Positions 1 through 7,142 of a stretch of DNA of 23,280 nucleotides are shown here, piece by piece (within the stretch, counting starts at the first letter, position 1; each line of letters opens with the position of its first letter). The notes beneath the pieces are model-generated. The model searched no databases. It worked only from the letters and a program-made list of their open reading frames with translations, and was not told where the DNA came from. Source of the stretch: an uncultured Clostridia bacterium (lineage in GTDB: Bacteria; Bacillota_A; Clostridia; TANB77; CAG-508); NCBI GenBank assembly GCA_944390995.1, contig CALXSA010000019.1, positions 1 through 23,280 of the forward strand, in the 5' to 3' direction. Made by a program: the position numbers and the translations under genes.

Positions 1-1422
1 TGAGTAAATAATGTAAACTTAGATGCAACCTGTGCAGATTGTATCATCCAAGATGCTACGGGGTCTGTTGCAACCTCACCGATGATATTAACAGAACCGT
101 CAGTCTTTTTCTGAACGTCCAAACACTCTTGTCCAGAAACTGTTTCAGTTTCACGCATTGATAGAATGTTTCTAGTTGGATATATTTTTCTTAAGTGAAG
201 CTCGAAGGCGGTCTCTGTAATACGAAGGTTCATGGTTTCGTATATATTTTCAATCATATCCATAAGCATTGTTGTCTTTCCGGCATCCTTGCTCTCCTGT
301 AAGTGATATAATTCTTGCACCTTTTACTAAGTATTTTAGAAGTTCTATTGCTTCTTCTTTTCCAGGGAAGCGAACGATTTGCTCTAGTGTTGCACGCTTT
401 ACGTCGAACTTTCTTACGAAGAATGCCCATGTTTCTGACATACTTGGTCTAACAACAACGACACGAGAGCCGTCTTTCATTTCATTGATTTTATAACCAT
501 TTGTGTCTGATAACTGACCTGGGTTATTGTATTTATATATGTTTTGACATACTCTTTTTAATTCAGCTTCTGTACCAAATGATAAGAATGCTAGTCTTAT
601 TGATTTACCTGCATACATTATCCAAATACTGTCGCAGGCACGTGGTACTTTGTGCTCTGCAATTTGGCTTAAGTAGTCGCTATCTGTTTGTGCAACCTGG
701 CTCATAAATGATTCAGGAAGACCAGATACACCACCAGATATACCATCTATGTTCATGTCTCTTATTTCGTCTATACTGCTGTAGCCTTTGTATTTTTGGT
801 AGATTCTTTGCACAACAACATTTATTTTATCTTCCAATGTTAGTACAAAATTTTCTTTTTCATAGATGTCGTTTATTTCGTCTTCTGTAATAACGTACGA
901 AGGCTTTGAATCTCCTTCAACGTATTTTAGTTGTGCTAAGTCATATTTCTTTATTATTTCAGGCAAAGCTTCATATCCGAATTCGTTTTTATACATGTAT
1001 AGTATAATGTCGAATTTGTCTTGCGCTGTTAATAGTGATGGAACATCAAATGGTATTGCTTTAGACACATTGGTTTCGTCTACTCCATACTCTTTATATA
1101 GCAAGTCATAAATCAATTCTTTGATATATTTCTTGTCGTTTACGTCTCCATATGTACAGCCTTTTAACGCTCTTTTTAATTCGTACTTTTTGTTTTTCCT
1201 TCTTTTTAATTCTTCTTCAGAAAGTCCAATATCATAAAGGTTTATCTTCGTTATTTCGTCAAGTCTTTTCTTAACAAATTCTATCATTTTGTCTAAGGTG
1301 TATGTTTTGTCATCAACCTCTAAAACGTCTTCCTTTTCTTCATTTTTTCTCTTTTTTATGAAGTTAATTAATAGAGCAAATGCGACTATGACTACTATTA
1401 ATATTAATAATATGTTTACCAT
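1..1422 (-). CDS. cpaF: CpaF/TadA-like secretion ATPase, frame-disrupted and cut by window edge
   Basis: This is a GspE/VirB11-superfamily ATPase of the Tad/Flp type, expected to power pilin assembly or secretion at the inner face of the membrane. The start at 1422 has AAGGAG seven bases upstream. Residues 3-22 form a hydrophobic membrane segment followed by KKRK. A charged helical region follows, then a segment typical of CpaF (DGSRVVVVRPSMS and WAFFVRKF, about residues 318-340). The Walker A motif begins GEQG at residues 376-379, but the frame then breaks and stops at 250. Dropping one C at 282/283 restores GEQGCGKTT and leaves an open frame to base 1, including IIGEVATDPVASWMIQSAQ, which fits the Walker B/His-box region. 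The break may be a sequencing or assembly error or a real lesion. CpaF proteins are usually soluble, so the membrane anchor is atypical. It is last in the visible cpaB-ParA-ParA-cpaF order. The family assignment is firm. Confidence 0.85.
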
Positions 1423-1443
1423 GTTTTTTCTCCTTTCTAAGGA

Positions 1444-2286
1444 TTAAATCTTCATCTGTAATTCTTGTAATTTATATAGTATTTCTGTATCTATTCTGTT
1501 TATTTCTTCAAGGAATTTATAGTTTCTATCATTCTCGTCTATATTTTTTAGTTTCAAGAAGTAGTCTATTACCTTTCCTTCTGAACACGCTTCAAAATAT
1601 AGAGTATTATATGGTACTGCTAATATGTTTCTCTTTTCCCTTAAATATCTTGTTACATTTTTTATGTTATATTTTGAATGAGCATCATACCTTCCTAATA
1701 GCAACATTATATTTCGTCTTTTATAGAAGTCGTCGGTTTGTTTTAATTCCAAGAAATCATTAATATTCTTTAGTCTTTGGGTAATGTTTAGTACTACGAC
1801 ATCAGACACATCCAATATGCTTTGAGCAACACTTTCATCCATTCTACTTGTTAAGTCTACGAAAACCAAGTCGTAATACCTGTCTGCTGACCTAAGTATT
1901 TCTGCATAATTACTAGCAAGTTGTATGTACTCTTGATAATTCTCAGTTTTAGGAGACATGAGGATATCTAGTCTGTCTCTCAAAAGTGTTCTTGAATAGT
2001 TTTTTACAATATCTGTACTTGTTTTATTACTTACCAGAACCTTTATCAAGCCTTCTACTCCCGAGTCTACTCCTACAGCTGCCATATGGTCTTTTCCTGT
2101 TGTCACTGGTTTGTTTAGCCTATCTAGCTCCCAAAAACAATTTTCTAGTGTTACATCTTTAAAATTTGTAGATACTATCAAAATTTTGTGGTTATGTTCT
2201 ATTGCCATTTGAGTAGCAGTTGCTACTAATGATAAGGTTTGTCCTGTTTCTTTCATCTCATTACTTCTAAAAGTTATAATTGCCAT
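1444..2286 (-). CDS. ParA/MinD-like (CpaE/TadZ-type) protein with degenerate P-loop
   Basis: The 280-residue product has the layout of a MinD/ParA-type P-loop protein. It has an N-terminal beta strand (MAIITFRS), a short loop at residues 8-17 where the nucleotide-binding motif should lie, a strand-like ILIVSTNF, and YDLVFVDLTSR near residue 140 in place of Walker B. The loop reads NEMKETGQT, so the invariant lysine of GKT is replaced by Q. CpaE/TadZ proteins of Tad systems are ParA relatives that place the apparatus in the cell, and several have atypical Walker motifs. The start has AAGGA about eleven bases upstream. It sits 21 bases before the CpaF-like gene and after a second ParA-like gene, so a Tad role is inferred mainly from context. 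The fold call is moderately sure; ATP hydrolysis is doubtful. Confidence 0.65.
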   Translation of the reverse strand: MAIITFRSNEMKETGQTLSLVATATQMAIEHNHKILIVSTNFKDVTLENCFWELDRLNKPVTTGKDHMAAVGVDSGVEGLIKVLVSNKTSTDIVKNYSRTLLRDRLDILMSPKTENYQEYIQLASNYAEILRSADRYYDLVFVDLTSRMDESVAQSILDVSDVVVLNITQRLKNINDFLELKQTDDFYKRRNIMLLLGRYDAHSKYNIKNVTRYLREKRNILAVPYNTLYFEACSEGKVIDYFLKLKNIDENDRNYKFLEEINRIDTEILYKLQELQMKI

Positions 2287-2311
2287 TATTTCAACATTCC
2301 TTAATTATTGT

Positions 2312-2341
2312 ATTTAGGTTTTCAGGTTTTACCTATAAACC
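2312..2341 (-). promoter_or_regulatory. Leader element, copy A (GGTTTATAGG...AAAACCTAAAT)
   Basis: Read on the minus strand, this stretch begins GGTTTATAGGT and ends AAAACCTAAAT. It can fold into a small hairpin (outer GGTTT/AAACC, inner AGGT/ACCT). It fills the gap between the two ParA-like genes, just upstream of the AAGGA of the second. Related copies lie at 7143-7198 and 14465-14492, also followed by an AAGG-type ribosome binding site. The function is unknown. Confidence 0.45.
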
Positions 2342-2342
2342 A

Positions 2343-3041
2343 TTAAACATTTCTTTCAAGTTGTTTAAATACTTTTTTGAGTTTTGAGTACTCATCTTGT
2401 CCAGTTATTTCTTCTGCAATATATATTAGTCCTTCTTTGTATTGCTCAGTAAGTTTTCTGAATTTTATTTTAGCTACTTTCTGGTTTTCTGCAATTGTGG
2501 TTTGGTCGCCCATTTCAAGCGGAAAATAAACCAATTCTTCATTCCATACAATTTTATACCCCAAAGAAAGATAATCTAAGTAATCGTTGTCTTCCTTTGT
2601 TGCTGTCCTTGAAAACAATACTTTTTTTAGACTTAATACCTCGGTTAAGCCACTTAATATTTCTAGTCCTCTTTTTAACGTATATTGGTCAAAGCCAGTA
2701 ACAAAATAGTTTATTCCTTCATTATCTACATGAAAATTTCTTACTGCTTCTGGGCTGTCTATATCCATCATCACAATATCATATGGAAATTCGCCATTGG
2801 CAGGTATTCCCAAATATTCTTTTATTTCATCAAATGTATTAAACCCTACAGCAACATCAATATCTTCGAAATCAGTAACATAGGCTTTAGTAGGCTTAAT
2901 GACAGGTACTACATATTTTGCCTTTTGAGTAATTGTAGAATCTATCATAAGCACTTTTTTATCCATTGCTACTAAAATTTTAGACACATATAAAATTAAA
3001 TCTGTTTTATCAAAACTGCCTATAAAGCCTATCTTTTTCAT
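2343..3041 (-). CDS. ParA/MinD-like protein of the Tad locus with altered P-loop
   Basis: The 232-residue product starts with a ParA-like strand and loop (MKKIGFIGSFDKTDL). Residues 8-13 keep the K-T pair of a deviant Walker A motif but have D where the preceding glycine should be. VLMIDST (about residues 30-36) matches the strand after the first helix in MinD/ParA proteins, and YDIVMMDID (about 87-95) sits where Walker B is expected. The start is set by AGGAGG a few bases upstream. The gene lies 14 bases after the cpaB-like gene and before a second ParA-like gene, so it is most simply a CpaE/TadZ-like localisation or assembly factor. It is short for CpaE, which usually carries an N-terminal receiver-like domain that is absent here. 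A non-catalytic ParA fold is possible. Confidence 0.6.
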   Translation of the reverse strand: MKKIGFIGSFDKTDLILYVSKILVAMDKKVLMIDSTITQKAKYVVPVIKPTKAYVTDFEDIDVAVGFNTFDEIKEYLGIPANGEFPYDIVMMDIDSPEAVRNFHVDNEGINYFVTGFDQYTLKRGLEILSGLTEVLSLKKVLFSRTATKEDNDYLDYLSLGYKIVWNEELVYFPLEMGDQTTIAENQKVAKIKFRKLTEQYKEGLIYIAEEITGQDEYSKLKKVFKQLERNV

Positions 3042-3055
3042 TACTTCCTCCTATT

Positions 3056-3988
3056 TTATCCACCCATTGAATCTATGTATGCTTCTCTTTCTTCTTGTAA
3101 GCCTGTGATTTCTTCTTCAGTCTTATCAACAACATTGTCTGCTGCATCTCCATTGTTTGTTGCGTTGTCAACTCCTGGTCTTACAAGTGCACTGTTGTTG
3201 TTCAATGTTTGTAGTAATTGGTTCTTAGCTTCCTCGACTATGTTAGGGTCTCTCTCTATTAGGGCTCTTGTTTCATCATTTGGAACATATGTTGGTGTTG
3301 CCGCATCCTGAATTCCTGGTTCAACATATCTTGTTGCATATAATTTTGCCCCATTCATTTCATAGCTTTCAACAATTGCGCAGCTCATCATTAGTATTTC
3401 TTCTTCTGACAAGTCTATCCAAATACAATTTGTTGAGTCTACTCCCATATTAGGTATAGTAACTTCTTTATGCGAAACAACAATTAAATCTCTACCTTCT
3501 GGTGTTCTAAGTCTTACATCTATATATTCACCAGTTTGAAGTTGACTTGGTAAAGTTATTACATTGTATTCTTGGCTTCTTACATCAGCCGTTAAAGGCT
3601 CGTCCTCATATACAAGGTCAGTCGTTAATACTGTACCTGGGTTTAAATTTACTTTTGCTAAATAGCCTGCTGGAAGAAGTGCTCCTGTTTCATCTGGTGC
3701 AGGTTGTCCATCTACTGTAGTTTGCGCAGAAATTATTGCCGAACTATCTGTTGCTATATTTAGCTCTGCCGCAGTTACCATTGTTGCATCAATTTCTGTT
3801 CCCGAAGTAATTGGCGTTGTAACAACATAGCCATAAACTATGTGAGATGCCTTCTCCTCTAATTCAGCGTTTAATTGTGATACTTGATATATCAGAAAAG
3901 CTATTATCAAACCTGTAATTAACAGAGTTATCAATATTCCTAGTAAAAAAGAATTGTTTGCTTTTCTTTGCATTGGATTCATTGCCAT
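3056..3988 (-). CDS. cpaB: CpaB-like SAF-domain protein of a Tad/Flp pilus locus
   Basis: The 310-residue product has one N-terminal membrane anchor (about residues 15-36) and then an extracytoplasmic region. The segment VVTTPITSGTEIDATMVT (about 55-72) is the SAF-type beta-clip motif of CpaB/FlgA-like proteins, and GYLAKVNLNPGTVLTTDLV (about 107-125) matches the second half of that domain. CpaB proteins are periplasmic or extracytoplasmic assembly factors of Tad pili. The C-terminal 80 residues are Asn- and Asp/Glu-rich and probably disordered. The start is supported by AAGGAGG eight bases upstream. It is the first gene of the leftward Tad-like cluster, with a good sigma-A promoter at 4033-4061 and a phased repeat array further upstream. 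In a Gram-positive host it is presumably anchored in the cytoplasmic membrane facing the wall. Confidence 0.75.
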   Translation of the reverse strand: MAMNPMQRKANNSFLLGILITLLITGLIIAFLIYQVSQLNAELEEKASHIVYGYVVTTPITSGTEIDATMVTAAELNIATDSSAIISAQTTVDGQPAPDETGALLPAGYLAKVNLNPGTVLTTDLVYEDEPLTADVRSQEYNVITLPSQLQTGEYIDVRLRTPEGRDLIVVSHKEVTIPNMGVDSTNCIWIDLSEEEILMMSCAIVESYEMNGAKLYATRYVEPGIQDAATPTYVPNDETRALIERDPNIVEEAKNQLLQTLNNNSALVRPGVDNATNNGDAADNVVDKTEEEITGLQEEREAYIDSMGG

Positions 3989-4032
3989 AATATATTCCTC
4001 CTTAAATTTGACAAATTTATATTACATCTTTT

Positions 4033-4061
4033 ATTTTACTACATAATTTTAAAAATTACAA
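4033..4061 (-). promoter_or_regulatory. Sigma-A promoter of the cpaB cluster
   Basis: On the minus strand TTGTAA (4061-4056) and TAAAAT (4038-4033) are separated by 17 bases. The -10 lies about 45 bases upstream of the cpaB start codon. The match to the vegetative consensus is good at -10 and moderate at -35. Confidence 0.6.
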
Positions 4062-4076
4062 TAACATCAAACGTCT

Positions 4077-4116
4077 TGTAACAAAAACTTAATATTATTG
4101 TAACATTTCTGTAACA
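4077..4116. promoter_or_regulatory. Phased TGTAACA heptamers upstream of the cpaB promoter
   Basis: TGTAACA occurs at 4077-4083, 4099-4105 and 4110-4116, that is with offsets of 22 and 11 bases, close to whole turns of the helix. The last two copies continue as TGTAACATTTC. They lie just upstream of the -35 box, where activator or UP-element contacts would be expected. A related motif lies upstream of the rsmD promoter at 20037-20066. Confidence 0.4.
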
Positions 4117-4139
4117 TTTCCAATATCTGTAAATTTTTT

Positions 4140-4177
4140 AGAGCTGTTTTTGGGGGCGGAGCAAAAAAAACAGCTCT
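4140..4177. repeat. Hairpin repeat, 12-bp stem AGAGCTGTTTTT
   Basis: The left arm 4140-4151 and the right arm 4166-4177 are perfectly complementary over 12 bp, with a loop containing GGGGGCGGAG. The element resembles the reverse complement of 9321-9350 (AGCTGTTTTTGGGG, a CGGAG core, then AAAAAACAG), so it is a dispersed element and not only a local terminator. Confidence 0.55.
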
Positions 4178-4202
4178 GCTCCTAGTTTAAAACATTTAGA
4201 CA

Positions 4203-4286
4203 CTAGGGACACTCCTTTCCGTCCAAGAACTTGGTCGCTGAGGACGCTCCTAAAAATGCAAAAAGAGACGTGTCCCTACTTTGCAA
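4203..4286. repeat. Dispersed GGGACA repeat, left flank of the DUF2651 gene
   Basis: Two blocks are shared with other places. Bases 4206-4233 are the exact reverse complement (28 bp) of 5026-5053, on the other side of the 4369-5004 gene, and similarity extends about 15 bp further. Bases 4266-4286 are the exact reverse complement (21 bp) of 20183-20203. The sequence has the look of REP-type palindromic elements. No transposase gene is present in the window. Confidence 0.7.
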
Positions 4287-4313
4287 ACTGCTAAAAGTAG
4301 TAACCAAAACTTG

Positions 4314-4361
4314 CTCCTTCACATAATATATACAAAAAAACAAACATATTATATGAAGGAG
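4314..4361 (+). promoter_or_regulatory. 5'-UTR hairpin that encloses the Shine-Dalgarno sequence
   Basis: The arms 4314-4329 (CTCCTTCACATAATAT) and 4346-4361 (ATATTATATGAAGGAG) pair over 16 positions with one mismatch, around a 16-base A-rich loop. The right arm ends with AAGGAG, the ribosome binding site seven bases before the ATG at 4369, and its full anti-SD partner CTCCTT is in the left arm. If transcribed, the fold would block translation initiation. If transcription starts inside the loop, the hairpin would not form in RNA. Confidence 0.6.
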
Positions 4362-4368
4362 AATACTT

Positions 4369-5004
4369 ATGAGCATATTATTATTTTTTGTATTACCAAT
4401 TTCTATAATAATACTTTCCATAGTTCTTCAGAAAATTCTTAAATGTCCAGCGCTTGTGGCTGCTACATTCTTTGCCATTTTACTAATAATAGCATATGCA
4501 ACACCTTTGGGAAATAGCTTTTTAATATATGTTATAATTTATACAATTTTGGCGTACGTTACGGCTGTACTTACTAGACTAATTTGCAACATTTGGGCAA
4601 GGTTTGGTCATTGCTTTAACAATGGAGGAAACTGCATTTGCGGAGACTCGTGCAATAGAGGGAATGGTCTTTTGACTGCAAGTACGTTTGGCAATAGCAA
4701 TAATGGAAATTGCTGTCAGTGGAGTAGCACTAATACGGCAAATGATGTAAGCACTGCTAGTATCATAAGCGATGTGAGTACTGCAAACAATATAAATAGT
4801 GCAAATAATTCAAGTAATTCGAACTGTGGTAGAAATAGTGCAAGTTTTACAGTGACAAGTTCTCAACCGAACCCAGTTTTCTACTTAACAAGTAGAAGTG
4901 GCAACCAAAGAGAGAACGAGCAGAATTGCGACCAGAGAATAAGACAGTGTCAAGAAAATCAGAGACAGAATTGTTGCTGCTCTAGGAGAAGAAGGAGCTT
5001 CTAA
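4369..5004 (+). CDS. DUF2651-like membrane protein with Cys/Asn/Ser-rich tail
   Basis: This is the only protein gene on the plus strand. Residues 2-73 hold three hydrophobic segments (about 2-22, 27-46, 50-70), including SFLIYVIIYTILAYVTAVLT, which resembles the small Gram-positive DUF2651 membrane proteins. Those are normally only this domain; here about 135 more residues follow. The tail is rich in Asn, Ser and Thr, carries 13 of the 14 cysteines (C73, C82, C89, C91, C95, C115-116, C153, C187, C194, C202-204) and ends CCCSRRRRSF. No function is known to me for the domain. The tail could bind metal, form disulfides or be a surface structure; this is inference. The start has AAGGAG seven bases upstream, inside a hairpin. 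The gene is bracketed by inverted repeat copies (4206-4233 and 5026-5053) and converges on truA, which suggests a separate acquisition. Confidence 0.75.
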   Translation: MSILLFFVLPISIIILSIVLQKILKCPALVAATFFAILLIIAYATPLGNSFLIYVIIYTILAYVTAVLTRLICNIWARFGHCFNNGGNCICGDSCNRGNGLLTASTFGNSNNGNCCQWSSTNTANDVSTASIISDVSTANNINSANNSSNSNCGRNSASFTVTSSQPNPVFYLTSRSGNQRENEQNCDQRIRQCQENQRQNCCCSRRRRSF

Positions 5005-5075
5005 CTAAGGAGTGTCCCCAGTGTTCAAGTTCTTGGACGGAAAGGAGTGTCCCCGACGTCCAAGCGACTCCTTAG
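5005..5075. repeat. TGTCCCC repeat element, right flank of the DUF2651 gene
   Basis: The element is bounded by CTAAGGAGT (5005-5013) and its reverse complement ACTCCTTAG (5067-5075). Inside, AAGGAGTGTCCCC occurs twice, 35 bases apart (5007-5019 and 5042-5054). Bases 5026-5053 are an exact inverted copy of 4206-4233. The element starts right after the DUF2651 stop codon and contains the truA stop codon, so it fills the convergent junction and may act as a bidirectional stem-loop. Confidence 0.7.
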
Positions 5076-5812
5076 CCGTCGTACTCGACTTTTACTAAAA
5101 CCAGGCCGTAGGGTGGCAAGGTTTTCCCTGCTTTTGTTCTATCTTTGCTTTCTATTATTTCAGATATTTCTTCTGGTTTAATTTTTCCTAGTCCTACATC
5201 AACCATTGTCCCTGCAATTATTCTTACCATATTGTACAAAAAGCCATTTCCTGTTAGGTCTATTGCAACATTAGGTCCTTCTGTAAGTATATCCGCATTG
5301 TATATTGTGCGTACACTGCTTTTTCCGCTGGTGCCACTCGATTTAAATGCTTTGAAGTCATGCTCGCCTTCAAAATATTTTATTGCTTTTTTCATAGCAT
5401 CAATATCTAGTTTTGTTGGCACATGATATGAAAGGTTTCTATAAATTGCTGTTCCGTATTTTGAGTTGTTTATTATATATCTATACGTTTTTTTCTTGCA
5501 ATTGTATCTGCTATGGAAGCTTAAGTCGACTTCTTCAGCATTTTGTATCCTAATAGATTTCTTGACTTGCGAATTAATTGCTATTGGTATTTTTTCAATA
5601 TCCATGTCAGAATCTGTTTTGAAATTAGCAATTTGTGCAAATGCATGTACTCCTGCATCTGTTCTCCCAGATGCAATTAAGTCCACTTTTTCTCCAGTTA
5701 TGTTTTCTATTGCTCTTTCTATTTCTCCTTGAATATTTAACTTGTTTGGCTGCTTTTGCCAGCCGCCAAAGTCTTTCCCATCGTATTCTATTGTTAGTCT
5801 AATGTTTCTCAT
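5072..5812 (-). CDS. truA: tRNA pseudouridine(38-40) synthase TruA
   Basis: TruA makes pseudouridine at positions 38-40 in the anticodon stem-loop of tRNAs. The catalytic motif is intact: ASGRTDAGVHAFAQ, with the nucleophilic Asp at residue 52 counted from the chosen start. The N-terminal strand RNIRLTIEYDG and the segment NGFLYNMVRIIAGT near residue 190 are also typical, and the length of 246 residues is usual. An ATG four codons upstream (5824) directly abuts the AAGGA and has no room for a ribosome binding site, so the ATG at 5812, about 12 bases after it, is preferred. The gene follows cdaA by about 100 bases on the same strand and is probably read with it. Its stop codon lies inside a repeat element. 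Confidence 0.95.
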   Translation of the reverse strand: MRNIRLTIEYDGKDFGGWQKQPNKLNIQGEIERAIENITGEKVDLIASGRTDAGVHAFAQIANFKTDSDMDIEKIPIAINSQVKKSIRIQNAEEVDLSFHSRYNCKKKTYRYIINNSKYGTAIYRNLSYHVPTKLDIDAMKKAIKYFEGEHDFKAFKSSGTSGKSSVRTIYNADILTEGPNVAIDLTGNGFLYNMVRIIAGTMVDVGLGKIKPEEISEIIESKDRTKAGKTLPPYGLVLVKVEYDG

Positions 5813-5883
5813 TTCTAATACCATTCCTTTCTATCACTCATTTTTTATATCCATTTTCAGCAACCTGTTCCGTCAAAAGCACA

Positions 5884-5915
5884 AATTTGGTTGCAAAAAA
5901 ATTCACAACCAAATT
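5884..5915. terminator. Inverted repeat between cdaA and truA
   Basis: AATTTGGTTG (5884-5893) pairs perfectly with CAACCAAATT (5906-5915) across a 12-base loop. No uridine tract follows on the minus strand, so it may be a weak terminator or an RNA processing or stability element between cdaA and truA. Confidence 0.35.
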
Positions 5916-5920
5916 CGACT

Positions 5921-6826
5921 TTATTTTTGTGTTTTCTTCCTTTTTAAAAACCTAGGAGCATGTTTTTTCTTCTCGGTATCATCTCCGAATTTTTTTATTA
6001 CTAAGTTTTTTATCAAAATGTTTTTAAGTGCTTCCTCTTTTAGGTCTGCTATAAGCACTCCGTCTTTTGCTATTGATATTCTACCTGTTTCCTCTGAAAT
6101 CACAACAGCTATTGCATCTGTTTCCCTTGATATTCCAAGGGCTGCTCTGTGCCTTGTGCCTAGGCCTTTCGTTACTTGCTTGTCATCAGACAAAGGCAAT
6201 ATACATGCTGCCGCTGCAATTTTGTTTTTGCTTATTATAATTGCGCCATCATGCAATGGTGTTTTTGGCACAAATAAATTTACAATTAATTGTGGTGATA
6301 CATCAGCATCTATTTTTACTCCGCTATCCATTATATCATTCAGCTGTATGTCTCTCTCAAGAACAATTAGCCCTCCTGTTTTTGAGTTTGACAATTCTTT
6401 TGCAGCAATTACAATTTTGTATATATCCTCTTTTGTCTTAGTTTCTAAGTTCTTTTCCAAGCCTATTCCAAAGAATTTTGTGAATTTGTTTGTTCCTAGT
6501 TGTTCAAGCATCCTTCTTAGTTCTGGCTGGAATATAACAATTAGTGCTATTACTCCATATGTCATAAATATTGTTAAGAACCAGTTTAGTATTCTAAATT
6601 CGAATATACCACTTAAAATTGTTACTATTATTATAAGGACTATTCCTTTTAAAAGCTGCCATACTCTAGAGTTTCTAGCTGATTTAATAAATTTGTACCC
6701 TATATATGTTACTATTAAAACATCTAAAATGAATATTACCAATCTAAACGGATTTGCAGCAATGTCGTTAATATATCCCGTAATACTTGTCCAGAAGCCA
6801 TTTATATTTAAAGAAAAAACTTCCAT
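5921..6826 (-). CDS. cdaA: Diadenylate cyclase CdaA (DacA), membrane-bound
   Basis: CdaA condenses two ATP into the second messenger c-di-AMP, which controls potassium and osmolyte transport and wall homeostasis. The 301-residue product has three membrane segments (about residues 28-47, 60-75, 82-100), then the DAC domain with both catalytic motifs: LHDGAIII (D193-G194-A195) and GLGTRHRAAL (about 221-230). The tail is Lys-rich. The start has AGGAAGGA just upstream. In most Firmicutes cdaA is followed by cdaR (ybbR) and glmM; here truA follows instead, so no local CdaR regulator is seen. A 45-residue membrane protein lies upstream. The presence of DisA less than 2.5 kb away gives the cell two c-di-AMP sources, one in the membrane and one on DNA. 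Confidence 0.95.
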   Translation of the reverse strand: MEVFSLNINGFWTSITGYINDIAANPFRLVIFILDVLIVTYIGYKFIKSARNSRVWQLLKGIVLIIIVTILSGIFEFRILNWFLTIFMTYGVIALIVIFQPELRRMLEQLGTNKFTKFFGIGLEKNLETKTKEDIYKIVIAAKELSNSKTGGLIVLERDIQLNDIMDSGVKIDADVSPQLIVNLFVPKTPLHDGAIIISKNKIAAAACILPLSDDKQVTKGLGTRHRAALGISRETDAIAVVISEETGRISIAKDGVLIADLKEEALKNILIKNLVIKKFGDDTEKKKHAPRFLKRKKTQK

Positions 6827-6909
6827 ATTCCTTCCTCTTGTTTCATATTTTTTTGTTTTTAATAGCTTTCACAAAATGTCCCCGTTTATTAAATGTTCAC
6901 ATCATTTGC

Positions 6910-7047
6910 TTACGCTACTAAATAATATACTAATGTTGTTCCAACTGCTAGTACCATGATGATTGCTACACATAAAGCTGTAATTTTTATAGCTAATCTT
7001 GCTGGGTCTCTATGCTTTTTTGTTTTTTTATTGTTGTTTTCTTCCAT
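6910..7047 (-). CDS. Small single-pass membrane protein, 45 residues
   Basis: The reading frame encodes a highly polar, basic N-terminus (MEENNNKKTKKHRDPARLA) and then one strong membrane helix (about residues 20-44) ending in YYLVA. This charge pattern predicts a cytosolic N-terminus. The codon pattern and amphipathic layout look like a real gene, although the upstream GAAG/GAAAG is a weak ribosome binding site. It lies 83 bases before cdaA on the same strand. A link to CdaA is only suggested by position. I do not recognise the family. Confidence 0.6.
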   Translation of the reverse strand: MEENNNKKTKKHRDPARLAIKITALCVAIIMVLAVGTTLVYYLVA

Positions 7048-7142
7048 CTTTCACACTTCAATGATTTAATTTTTGCCCTTCATTTATCCTTGTTATTATT
7101 CAGTCTTTCGGTTTTATTAAATCATTTTCTCCTTTTCATTAA

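Noticed and set aside
4203..4421. 72-codon minus-strand frame
   Set aside because: It runs through repeat elements and the hairpin region and overlaps the start of the plus-strand gene. Nothing supports coding.
5742..6959. 405-codon open frame on the plus strand
   Set aside because: It lies antisense to truA and cdaA, which have full conserved motifs. Its residues are Phe/Ser/Ile-rich, as expected of a shadow frame, and it has no ribosome binding site.
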